A DNA stretch of 64,000 bases from Saururus chinensis (lineage: Eukaryota; Streptophyta; Magnoliopsida; Piperales; Saururaceae). Below the pieces are notes generated by a model that ran no database searches, had not been told where the DNA came from, and saw nothing but the letters and a program-made list of their open reading frames with translations. Shown one piece after another: positions 12,240 through 21,093 of this stretch. The translations under genes were made by a program, and so were the position numbers. How positions within the stretch are numbered: position 1 is the first letter of the stretch; the number at the start of each line of letters is the position of its first letter. The stretch covers positions 68,154,782-68,218,781 of the forward strand of contig CP141140.1 of the NCBI GenBank assembly GCA_035235625.1, read 5' to 3'.

Positions 12240-12526
12240 TGTCGCGATTTTGTTCATTAGATTGATTTCGTCCTTTTAAAGGATGAACTCGGTTAAACAA
12301 TATTATAACTTGACCCGATTTTGTCCTTTAGAAGGACGAAATCAACTTAAAGCTAATTTCGTTTTTTTAACAGACAAAATCAACTAAAAAAAAAAAACCA
12401 TACAAGTACCAACTGATTAGCTGACGCCTGTATGACAAAAAGGAATACCATTTTAAAAAATATTTTTTAAAATAATCTAAATTAATAATTATTTTTTTTT
12501 AATATTATTTAAATAATTTTTCCTTA
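12240..12526 (-). repeat. Right terminal inverted repeat of the MULE
   Basis: It is the reverse complement partner of 6,204-6,430. Shared words read on the minus strand include ggaaaaattatttaaataat, cctttttgtca, caagttataatattgtt and aaggacgaaatcaa. It ends at 12,526, directly followed by the TCGAAGATGTT copy. Confidence 0.8.
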
Positions 12527-12537
12527 TCGAAGATGTT

Positions 12538-12846
12538 CATTTTGACCACTTAATTAAGAGGTATTATAATTTTGTCCTGCTGCATAAGCCACTGACAATG
12601 AGCTGTGGCTATATTTAAAGCCTCAGACTGCCTACAGCAGCGGGCAAACTAAAATACTGTACACTGGGTCATATTATATCATAGTTAAAACGTCGCAAGC
12701 CAGCCATGTTTTCGTAGTGACAAACAACGGCGAAGATTTTCGTAGTGACAAACAACGGTGAAGAAAACAGATCCATCTGGGTCACATTTTAATGACGAGC
12801 CTAGAGCACTAGTTGCAGGCTTACAGCTGTTAATCGTCCAGTCTAA
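12538..12846. other. 3' flank of the GST gene, short tandem duplication
   Basis: It contains a duplicated unit of about 31 bp (ttttcgtagtgacaaacaac) at about 12,709-12,765. It holds no gene. It separates the right end of the MULE from the GST stop codon. Confidence 0.5.
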
Positions 12847-13761
12847 CTAAGCGTTGCTCAGATTTGACATCATGGCTTGAAGACCTTTGGCATATTGAAG
12901 CAGCTTGTCTGCGGGAGGGATGGTCTCCTTCACCAGCTTGTGCTCCTCAAACTCCCGAAGCCATGCATGGAAGCGGGGGAAGGTCTGTTCGTCCAGCAGC
13001 TTCATCCCAGCAACCTCTTCAAACGCCCACAGCCAGTAAGAGCCGCAGCCTATGGCAATGTCCAATAGGCCGATCTCTTGGCCACCGAAGAACCTTCTTC
13101 CCTTGAAGAAGCCATTCTGTAGCTCCTCCTCCAACAGCTTCAGATTGTCGTGGACTCGAGCCACGGCCGCCTCTCGTTCCTCCTTCGACGACCGGAAGAC
13201 ATCGCCCACCGCGGGACCCAACTGCACTAGCCCGTAGCAATGTATTGTTAGATATACCAACGCATTTTCAACATCCTCTCATTTGAACAACTGTATATAC
13301 ACATGAACATTTCGGACATTCTTTCCCTTGAAAGACTTGTTTGCTACACATGAAATGATTGGATCGGATTGCAGATTTTTCCAATTAACTTGTTCTATAC
13401 TTAAATATGGCTCTATATCTATTTATATTTACTATCTTACCTTGTCATCTACAAAACGAGACCAGAACCGGAGCATGGCCCTCTCGTAAGGGTCATCACA
13501 GGGCATTAGCCGGTTCTGATCCTTCCATGTCTCGTCGATATACTCGAGAATGACAGCGGACTCAACGATGGGTTTATCTCCATGGACGAGAACTGGAACC
13601 TTCTTGTGGACTGGGTTGTAGAGCAGCAAGGAGGGGCTCTTGGCAGCGAGGTCCTCTTCCACGTACTCGAACTCGATGCCCTTGAGCTTGAGAGCAAGCT
13701 GCACTCGGTGAGTGTAGGCACTTGCCCAGCTGCCTAGCACCTTCACCTGCGTTGAGGCCAT
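12847..13761 (-). CDS. Tau-class glutathione S-transferase, two exons
   Basis: Exon 1 is 13,761-13,441 (107 codons, ending AAG before GTAAGA) and exon 2 is 13,221-12,847 (after TGCAG), with a 219-bp phase-0 intron. The product is 231 residues, normal for plant tau GSTs (about 220-235), and one intron near codon 107 is the usual tau layout. The N-terminal thioredoxin fold shows [11 protein letters not shown] with the likely catalytic Ser14, the cis-proline in VPVL (Pro56) and the glutathione-binding Glu67-Ser68 (IVES). The C-terminal helical domain follows (LGPAVGDVF to the end). I chose the ATG at 13,761 because [10 protein letters not shown] aligns with the family start; a longer open frame upstream is non-conserved. 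The likely role is cytosolic conjugation of glutathione to electrophiles or herbicides and peroxide handling, often stress-induced. No frame break is seen, so the gene looks functional. Confidence 0.93.
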
Positions 13762-13825
13762 TCCTACACTTCTTAGTGTTCCAAGTGCAGCGGGGGGAAA
13801 GCGTGCAATGCGTAGGCCATGACTC

Positions 13826-13845
13826 ATATATACGTATATATAGGC
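13826..13845 (-). promoter_or_regulatory. Candidate TATA box of the GST gene
   Basis: Read on the minus strand the stretch is CCTATATATACGTATATATG, ending about 65 bp before the chosen ATG. Its position suits a TATA element with a short leader. The exact transcription start is unknown. Confidence 0.45.
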
Positions 13846-14527
13846 AAAGTTAAAAAACTCTCAAGGGAGCAAGGAGGGGTAAAAAACCTGAGTTGGTTGG
13901 TAGCTTTTGGCGAGCTAACACGCTTCCTGCCCTTCACCACGTGAACCTAGAACCATGAGCTAACTAGCTGATTTTGTTGCCCTCGCTTTAGCTGACTTTC
14001 TTGCCCTCGCCTTTTAGTTGCTTTTTAATGTTCTACTTCGAAAGTGAGATCGACGATATACATGACACAGGTATCGGCGCTAATATGTGCGGCGTTAATT
14101 TTAAATATGAGGGCTCACCTTCGTTTTTGGGCTCGGAGAGTACGAAAAACTCTTTCCCTATACGTGAAAGTAGAAAAGGTCGAGTCAGGGATGCATACGG
14201 AGTTGAAATGGGCAAAAGGCACAAGTTGCAACAGCACACGAGGGTGGGTCGTGTCACATCGTTCCCCTGAAAGCGTTCTACTCAACAGCTTTTACCATGC
14301 CAGGAACGTGTGTGAGCAGATTCACCAAGAAAGAAACAAAAGAGACAAGACGGAGAGAGAGCAAGAGGAGGGGACAGTAACACAAGTTACACAGTAAAAA
14401 CTGCAAGTAGGAACTTAGGAGGGTACAAGTGCAGTAGTAGACTAGATTCAATAGAATGAGCCAGCAGTAAGCACCCTATTACAGGACTTTTCAGAAAGTA
14501 GCCGAGTCCGATAAGGACTCAAGAAAC
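13846..14527. other. GST upstream region, no gene seen
   Basis: This is the upstream flank of the GST gene. It holds short overlapping open frames without family motifs and a purine-rich stretch at 14,320-14,380. Nothing else is recognised. Confidence 0.4.
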
Positions 14528-14809
14528 GGCATAGATAGGGCTGCAAGAAACATAGACAAGCCCGAAGCTCGGCCTGACCTGGTATAACCTGGTAAATAAA
14601 TTGAGCTAGGTTCAAAATTTTACGGTTTATGAAATTTGGGGCCGGGCTTAGGCCTAGGCCAAAAATTCTTAAAAGCCCGGCCTGGCTTGGCCCATTCTAG
14701 CCCATTTAAGCCATTATCAATTCATCATTCGCCATTTTATTTGTGCGGTCCTGCGTGGTTTAGTATCATCGGATAAAATATACATCTAGGTTTACAGCTA
14801 ACAGCCTAT

Positions 14810-15270
14810 CGTTTCCTGCTTCTTCCGCCGCTTTGCAACCCTAAAATTTCCCCACCGCTCTCCTGCTTCGTCCACTATTTCCTTCTTCTTCTACCGCTCT
14901 ACAGCCCTAAAATTTCCTCGCCGCTCTCCTGCTTCATCTATCGTCTCCTGCTTCTTCAGCCACTCTACAGCCCTAAAATTTTGCCGCCGCTCTCCTCCTT
15001 CTTTTGTCATCTCCTGCTTCTTCTGCTGCTATGCAATCTGCATTCTCTTGCTTCTTCCACCACTTTCTACTTTTGCCGATTGCTCTCCATTTGTGGGACT
15101 AATAGAAGACCGCTTTGACTGTTCTAGTTCTCTTCGTGGGACTGACGAAAGACCTCCGCCTCAACTGCTCTAGTTCTCTTCGTGGGACCTACGAAAGACC
15201 TCGACTTCGACTGCTATAGTTCTCTTCGTGGGACCAACGGAAGACGTCCACTTTGACTGCTCTGGTTCTC
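14810..15270. repeat. Tandem repeats in the hAT leader
   Basis: Two short arrays are present. At 14,810-15,060 the unit is built on cgctctcctgcttc plus ctacagccctaaaatttcc, about 55-75 bp apart. At 15,100-15,270 a unit of about 58 bp (tagttctcttcgtgggac, acgaaagacct) is repeated three to four times with differences. The stretch from 15,270 to 16,170 has repeated 'ctaatttgttct' words but no gene. Confidence 0.7.
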
Positions 15271-16169
15271 TTCTCAAACTTGTTGCTTTTAGTTCTATCA
15301 TCTCATTTATTTTGTTAATTAATTCATTCTATCATCTAGTTTGTTTTGTACCAAAGTTGTTCTCTTTGCCTCTATTAGTTCATGTATTTAATTTGACTCT
15401 GTTAGTTTTTGTATTTGTTTGTTATCTAATTTGTTCTGTTAATTAGTTCTATCACGTAATTTGTTCTCTTTGCTTTTGTTAGTTCGTGTATTTAATTTGA
15501 CTCTATTATTATCTAATCTATTAGTTCTTGTATTTATTCTATTATCTAATCTATTAGTTCCTTATCTAATCTGTTGATTCTTGTATTTGTTCTATTATCT
15601 AATTATGTTTATTAATAAAAAAAAATACTTTTAACTCCACCGTTGCCGGTCCCAAGCCCAGATAAGAAAAGAGGAGGGAAAATGCAAGCAAATAGGATGA
15701 GCAAGGAGGATTAGATATAATGCTCCAAGCTGTAAATATCTACTCTTTTCTCATATTTTACTTTTGTATTCAAGTGACTAAAACTTTCATTTATTTTGCA
15801 AGATATACATATATCAACCTCTTTTTTAGCATGCAAATACTTGGCTTGAATTCATGAATAGGGACATACATGATTCATCATCCAGACTCATTCATATTAC
15901 TAATTTCTGAAACCTAAACTTTAATTTTGCTTCCTGTTGGACCCTACAATTTATTAAAGCTATCTTTAGCATGCAAATAATTATGAGAAAAGAAGAGATA
16001 GTATACATAAAATTTAGATTATACCTTAAGATGGCAACAATATGAAAATATAATAATATCAAATGGGTATAATTTCTTCTTTTCTTCTGACTAATGACTA
16101 TAAAGTCTTGAACAGGTTATTCACAATATTTTCTAGAGGGCTTGATGAATTTTAATTCGTGTGCAAGTC

Positions 16170-16894
16170 TCTCTGTGGATCAGCATCAATCCACCAAATG
16201 GAGTAATGAAAATTATTGACAGGAAAAAGAACATCTTTAAGCTTTCACAGGGAGAATATGTTGCAGTTGAGAACTTGGAAAACATTTATGGTCTTATTTC
16301 TTAAATTGACTCAGTAGGTTATTACCATCAAGTGGATAACAATTTCAGATCATGTTTGTTATACCCTATAATTTATCATGCAAATACAAATTTATTGACC
16401 AATGCTACAAAATCATTTTGAACCCTACTATTGGTTTACAAATTTTTTGATGCCTAATCATTTCAAATTTCATCTCCAGTTATGGATATAGGGGAACAAC
16501 TTTGAGTCATTCCTTGTTGCTATTGTCAATCCCAACATGGGAGCACTTGAGCATTGGGCTGCAGAGAATGGGTTTTCTGGGGATTTTACCTCTCTACCAA
16601 AATCCCAAGGCAAAGGAATTCATTCTTGGGGAACTTAATAAGACTGCCAAGGCACAGAAGGTAATTTGATGTACAAAAGAACTTTGGTTAACATATGCTT
16701 GATTTTTGTAAGATGGGCATTTCACCTTTGGTTACAGAAATCTGCTCATTATGAAAAGTCTAATTTTTGTTTATCAGCTGAAAGGATTTGAATTTCTGAA
16801 AGTTGTCCACCTTGATCCTATACCTTTTAAAATGGAGTGCAACCTTCTCACTCCTACATACAAGAAGCGGCCGCAGTTGCTCATACATTACCAG
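16170..16894 (+). pseudogene. Captured fragment of a long-chain acyl-CoA synthetase gene (LACS)
   Basis: Three exons remain. One of about 16,174-16,313 contains [20 protein letters not shown], then VENLENIYG. The second, 16,480-16,660 (after CTCCAG, before GTAATT), gives NNFESFLVAIVNPN, then AKEFILGELNKTAK in a shifted frame. The third, 16,778-16,894 (after TATCAG, before GTTAGC), gives LKGFEFLKVVHLDPIPF, then TPTYKKRPQLL. These are the C-terminal AMP-binding motifs of plant LACS enzymes, which activate fatty acids to acyl-CoA. Wording is closest to the LACS4/LACS5 type from memory. There is an in-frame TAA near 16,301, a TAG near 16,488 and a one-base frame shift near 16,600. The N-terminal two thirds and the last exon are missing. 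Retained introns show a DNA-level copy rather than a retrocopy. It lies wholly inside the hAT element. Confidence 0.9.
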
Positions 16895-18090
16895 GTTAGC
16901 TTTTTGTCCTAATCAATGTTAGACAAAATTGTGTTTTTGGTATTAAAACTTCAGTTATTGAGGAACCTAGTACCTTTTAAAAAAGTAATGTCTTTGGAGC
17001 ATAGTTTGCATTTATAAGGTCACTTTTAGGTTTTATGGATAAGAAAGCCTTTTGTAAATTATTAGTAATGTCCTTTATGGCTTTTGGGTTGTGAACTAAT
17101 CCTGTTTGCTAACTAGGACATATCTAGTTGCATATTTAATGTTTTTTAAAAATTGTAAGTTACAATGTTGCCAAAGATTGTGGCCAGGATTTTGGCTTCA
17201 TAGGGTTTAATACTTTTTCTCTCAAATGTCATGCTTAAGATTGACTGGTAATCATATACAATATCTTTGTCTTTTATTTTTTGTGCAGGGGGAGGGTGAG
17301 AAAAGGAGTAAGGCACCATAGTGCGAAAGGGAAGCAAAGAGGAGAGGGGAGAATTCTGGGTGGGGTTTCTCTCCCCTTTCTCCTTTCTCTAGCAGAGATG
17401 GAGAAGATGATTCCTCAACTAAAAGAGGGTAAACTCATTGGCGTTGAATTTTGATGCATACGAAAAACAAAATTTTTGGGCATATATAATACTATGTTTT
17501 TTTTGTTGCTTTTGTTGTAGCTAAAAATCTTAATCATCCACAATCAATCTATGGAAGAAAGGTGATAGCTGAGTATTGACTTGAGCTTCACCTCTTGAGA
17601 CATGAAGAGTAACTCTATAAACAACAGGCCGAGGGTGGGTTTTAACTAGGATTCTTCACTCTACAAATTTTTAGTTTTTGGATCAATTATCCGCAAAAGC
17701 TAGTGGACGTTTGAAGAGCCCCCTAGACAGGAATTATAGCTCCTTGTAATCCTTAACAAATCGAGTAAAAATTATTCTATTCTAGAAGGTGTGTAGTGAT
17801 TGAAATTATTACACTATCAATGATGATATAACATTTTGAAGGTATATATAATTGTATATTGACAGGAATTATAGCTTAAGATATAGATTTATCATCTGTA
17901 AGAAAATTTTTATATCACGTCAATTTCGGCCTGAAAGCCCGTGGCCAGGCCCGAGCCCGTTGAAATTTTGGGCCGGGCTGAAATTTTGAACTTAGTTATG
18001 GGCTTTGGGCCCAGTTTTGAAAAAAAAAATATTTATGGGCCGGGCCTGGGCTTGCCCCAGCCGGTTAGGGCCCGGCCCATTTGCAACCCT
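16895..18090. other. Remainder of the hAT element, no gene recognised
   Basis: Positions 17,290-17,420 are purine-rich and might be part of another captured exon, because tttgtgcag before 17,290 looks like an acceptor. I cannot assign it. Positions 17,930-18,091 are the GC-rich right subterminal region (ggccgggc words) of the element. Confidence 0.4.
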
Positions 18091-18203
18091 AGGCATAGAT
18101 CTACTCAGGTACAAATGTATTGAACTCACATTGCAAATTTGAGAGCATCAGCTTTACGAATCACGTCCCCCTTGTTTCGTACATCATCCACTAGGGAGTG
18201 CCC

Positions 18204-20930
18204 TTACCAATAATCTCCACAACTACAGGTTCCATCTCTGAACATGTGAAAGCGATTAGCATCTCTAACAATGAGCTCCCTCTGCACAATCCTGGAGATG
18301 TACTTAGTCGCAACATGACAATCTCCACATACTCGTAGGTTTTTCATTATCTGCAAGGGTGTCCCTGGCTTTGTATTGAGCAGTCCAAATGCTATGGCAA
18401 GTCTCTCACTGTGCCCACATAGCATGTCTTGCTTCTCATCCTCCTCCACATCATGAAGAACAAATTTTTTGTCAGCAACATATCCTTCCTTGGCCATCAG
18501 GCCAGCCAGTCTTTCTAATAGACGATACACCTGTTCTGATTGTTCAACCCAATTATCTCCAGTCCCAAACACATAAACAGTATTTGCAATTTCTATCCAG
18601 CTATATCCTCTATCCTTCGTCAGCCCTTGGACTTTGATTAATTTACGTATTTTCTTTACCTCATCCCATTTCCCCAAAGTTGCATATAAATTGGATATCA
18701 GAACGTAATACCCGGTTTTATCTGAATTCAACTGCATTATTTGTTCAGAAGCTCGTTGTGCAATTTTGGTCTCACCAACCTGCCGACAAGCGCTAAGAAG
18801 GTTTCCCCATATGCTAGCATCAGGTTTTACCGGTATCTCTCGGATGAAATTCTCTGCTTCATCCAATCTTCCAGAACGAGAGAGTAGATCAACTACACAT
18901 GCATAGTGTTCAGCTGTGGGAATGACATTATAATTGCTTCTCATTTGATTGAAAACTACCAGCCCTTCTTCGATCAGACCAGCATGGCTACAGGCGTAAA
19001 GGAGGGCCACAAAAGTTACAATGTCTGGTTTAATACCCGTGCGTACCATATCCGAGAAAGCTCTTAGAGCTGCCCTGCCGTGACCATACATTCCATAGGC
19101 CGATATTAAAGCGGTCCATGTAATCACATCTTTCACTTCCATTTGGTTGCAAACGTGAACCGAATTTGACAAACTGCCACACTTTGAGTACATCTCTACA
19201 AGTGCATTCCCTACTGGAACTTCACATTCCAAGCCGACTTTAAGGATGCATCCATGGATCTCTTTTCCTTGTTTCTTTGCTGCTAAGAACGAGCATGCAG
19301 GCAGGGCACTCAGCATTGTAGCAACATCCAGTGCTACTCCCTCTTTTTTCATTTTTCTTAACATCTTAAAACTTACATCACCTTTTCCCGTCTGTGCACA
19401 CCCAGCAATAATGGCATTCCAAGTGACCACATCTCTGGATTTCATAGACTCAAACTCTTTCAGAGCGTCTTCTACACTAATACACTTAGCATACATGTCC
19501 ACAAGTGCATTGCCAAGAAGAAGACTTGATTCGAAACCTGTTTTAACTGCATAGCAATGAAGCTCCTTTCCACAGGACAAGTCTCTCAATTGGGCACACA
19601 TAGACAGCAGAGTTACTAATGTGACGCTGTCCAATCTCACACCCACCTGACTCATCATCTTAAGAATTTCTACAACCTTGTCGTAGCACTCTTCTTGTAG
19701 GTATCCATTGATAAGAGAATTCCATGAGACTGAATCCTTGTAAAGCATTTGGTCAAAAACTTCCCTTGATGCCTCCAAGTCCCCACATTTTGCATACATA
19801 GTTACCAATATATTACTAGCAGTAGTATCTAATTCATACCCGTTACTAACCGTGTATTCATGCACTTGTCTTCCTCGGTCCAAGTTCCCCCTCTCCCCGC
19901 AAGCACGAAGAACAGCCGTTATCGTTAAAAGATCAGGTTTGCATTCAAGAACCATCCTCTGAAAGAGCTCAATAGCTTCTTCAAACGCCCCATGTTGGGC
20001 ATAGCCACCAATCATGGTGTTCCATGAGACTGTGTCCCTCCACCAGTGCATCCCATCAAAAAGTCGCCGAGCACCAGCCAAATAGTTGAATTTACAGTAC
20101 ATTGCAACGAGGCCATTTCCCACTGTCGTATACACATCGAGCCCCAGCTTGATTACGAGTGCGTGAGTTGCTTCCCCTGCTGGGATAGCCAATAGATTCC
20201 CACATGCAAGCAGAATACTAGTCACAGTATAGGAATCCGGCATCAGAGCCCCTGCCCTCATCTGGAAGTAGAGCTCTAAAGCTTCTTCGGGTTCACCATT
20301 GGCGCTGTACCCAGATATCAAAGAATTCCATGAAACCAAGTCTTTCACAGGAATTGTATCGAACATATGGCGTGCCTCGCCCAACCAACCAAGTCTAGCG
20401 TACATATCAATCAACGAATTTCCAATGTACAAATCCGACCCAAAACCCATCTCTAAAGCCTGATTATGAACATCCGTGGCCATCCTAGTATCAAGCAAAC
20501 CGGCGCAGGCATTGATAACTGAAGGGAAAGTGAAGTTGTCTGGCCGGAGCTTCAGCTGCTGCATTTCCATATACAAGTCGAGGGCCTTGCGGAAATGCCC
20601 ATTCCGAGTATGAGCCCTTATGATCGAATTCCACAGATAAACGTTATTCAGGAGGCAGACCTGGCGGAAAACGGATCCAGAAGAGAGGCAGTCCCTGAAT
20701 TGGGCGTACTTACTGATGAGCCTGCCGGCGAAGAAGACGGATCGGGAAAACCCAGAAATGATGAGGATGGAATGGAGCTGGCCAAGGGTTCGGAGATCCT
20801 TGGCATTGTGGAGGGCCTTGGAGACCCGGATGTCGGGCAGCCGCTCGGCAAATGTGCAGACGCTGGGAACCGGCTGGATATGAAGACATGATTGCCTGCT
20901 GCTGCGGCTTAGGCGTAGGAAATCCAGCTT
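18204..20930 (-). CDS. PPR protein, PLS-E-DYW class (organellar RNA-editing factor)
   Basis: An uninterrupted frame runs from 20,930 to the TAA side at 18,204. It consists of about 35-residue PPR motifs of P, L and S type (recurrent VSWNSLISGY and NALVDMYAKCG phrases), then E/E+ domains, then a DYW deaminase-like domain in the last 95 residues with HSERLAIAFGLL, KNLRVCGDCH and the terminal CSCGDYW. HxE and CxxC are the zinc/deaminase residues. Such proteins bind a specific RNA site and direct C-to-U editing in mitochondria or plastids. Overall order and wording resemble Arabidopsis At3g03580 (MEF26, from memory). The first in-frame ATG is at 20,570 (788 residues), but clear homology continues upstream through NNVYLWNSIIRAHTRNG and LGQLHSILIISGF to about 20,850 without an in-frame ATG. 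Candidate ATGs at 20,889 and 20,958 are in another frame. Either a small indel shifted the start, or a 5' exon supplies it. Apart from that the gene looks intact and intronless, as is usual for the family. Confidence 0.92.
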   Translation of the reverse strand, partial: KLDFLRLSRSSRQSCLHIQPVPSVCTFAERLPDIRVSKALHNAKDLRTLGQLHSILIISGFSRSVFFAGRLISKYAQFRDCLSSGSVFRQVCLLNNVYLWNSIIRAHTRNGHFRKALDLYMEMQQLKLRPDNFTFPSVINACAGLLDTRMATDVHNQALEMGFGSDLYIGNSLIDMYARLGWLGEARHMFDTIPVKDLVSWNSLISGYSANGEPEEALELYFQMRAGALMPDSYTVTSILLACGNLLAIPAGEATHALVIKLGLDVYTTVGNGLVAMYCKFNYLAGARRLFDGMHWWRDTVSWNTMIGGYAQHGAFEEAIELFQRMVLECKPDLLTITAVLRACGERGNLDRGRQVHEYTVSNGYELDTTASNILVTMYAKCGDLEASREVFDQMLYKDSVSWNSLINGYLQEECYDKVVEILKMMSQVGVRLDSVTLVTLLSMCAQLRDLSCGKELHCYAVKTGFESSLLLGNALVDMYAKCISVEDALKEFESMKSRDVVTWNAIIAGCAQTGKGDVSFKMLRKMKKEGVALDVATMLSALPACSFLAAKKQGKEIHGCILKVGLECEVPVGNALVEMYSKCGSLSNSVHVCNQMEVKDVITWTALISAYGMYGHGRAALRAFSDMVRTGIKPDIVTFVALLYACSHAGLIEEGLVVFNQMRSNYNVIPTAEHYACVVDLLSRSGRLDEAENFIREIPVKPDASIWGNLLSACRQVGETKIAQRASEQIMQLNSDKTGYYVLISNLYATLGKWDEVKKIRKLIKVQGLTKDRGYSWIEIANTVYVFGTGDNWVEQSEQVYRLLERLAGLMAKEGYVADKKFVLHDVEEDEKQDMLCGHSERLAIAFGLLNTKPGTPLQIMKNLRVCGDCHVATKYISRIVQRELIVRDANRFHMFRDGTCSCGDYW

Positions 20931-20959
20931 TCAGCACGAAACCAGTGAGGCTTCCCACT

Positions 20960-21093
20960 CAACGGGGCCGGCGTCAGTGAATCCGGCTTGGCGAGTTCCC
21001 CACCCACTCTCCCTTCCCGCCGAGGTTTAAAATTGTTTGTCCTCGAAAGGACTTGCCTAGCTTAGGACTTGTCTAGCACTGACTGCTGACTAA
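20960..21093. other. PPR gene upstream flank
   Basis: A short upstream flank of the PPR gene ends at the second hAT derivative. The words cctagcttaggacttgtctagc contain a short direct repeat (ctag, cttagg). No clear TATA box is seen. Confidence 0.3.

Larger units (their letters stand above)
6113..12537 (+). mobile_element. Mutator-like element (MULE) carrying transposase and PMD genes
   Basis: Long terminal inverted repeats (about 6,204-6,430 against 12,240-12,526 reversed) bracket a MuDR-type transposase remnant and a plant mobile domain gene. Both arms contain words such as ggaaaaattatttaaataat, cctttttgtca and gaaggacgaaatcaacttaa. The 11-mer TCGAAGATGTT lies at 6,113-6,123 and again at 12,527-12,537, directly abutting the right arm. 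An 11-bp direct repeat fits the 8-11 bp target duplication of this superfamily, but on the left it stands about 80 bp outside the point where the inverted repeat begins. Both genes are damaged, so the copy is non-autonomous. Joining a MULE transposase with a PMD gene in one element is known in plants. A solo LTR (7,147-9,254) lies within it. Confidence 0.85.
14536..18091. mobile_element. hAT-type element carrying an acyl-CoA synthetase fragment
   Basis: It begins TAGGGCTGCAAG and ends TTGCAACCCTA, which are inverted to each other. It is flanked by an exact 8-bp repeat GGCATAGA at 14,528-14,535 and 18,092-18,099. TAGGG-type ends, 8-bp target duplications and subterminal gggccgggc/agcccggcc clusters fit plant hAT elements. 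Length is 3,556 bp. No transposase is recognisable, so it is non-autonomous. From 14,800 to 15,640 it has a CT-rich leader with tandem repeats that resembles 21,330-22,390 of the second hAT derivative. Positions 16,170-16,894 hold three exons, with introns, of a long-chain acyl-CoA synthetase. Confidence 0.85.

Noticed and set aside
13019-13240. Overlapping open frames within GST exon 2
   Set aside because: They are shadows of the conserved GST reading frame.
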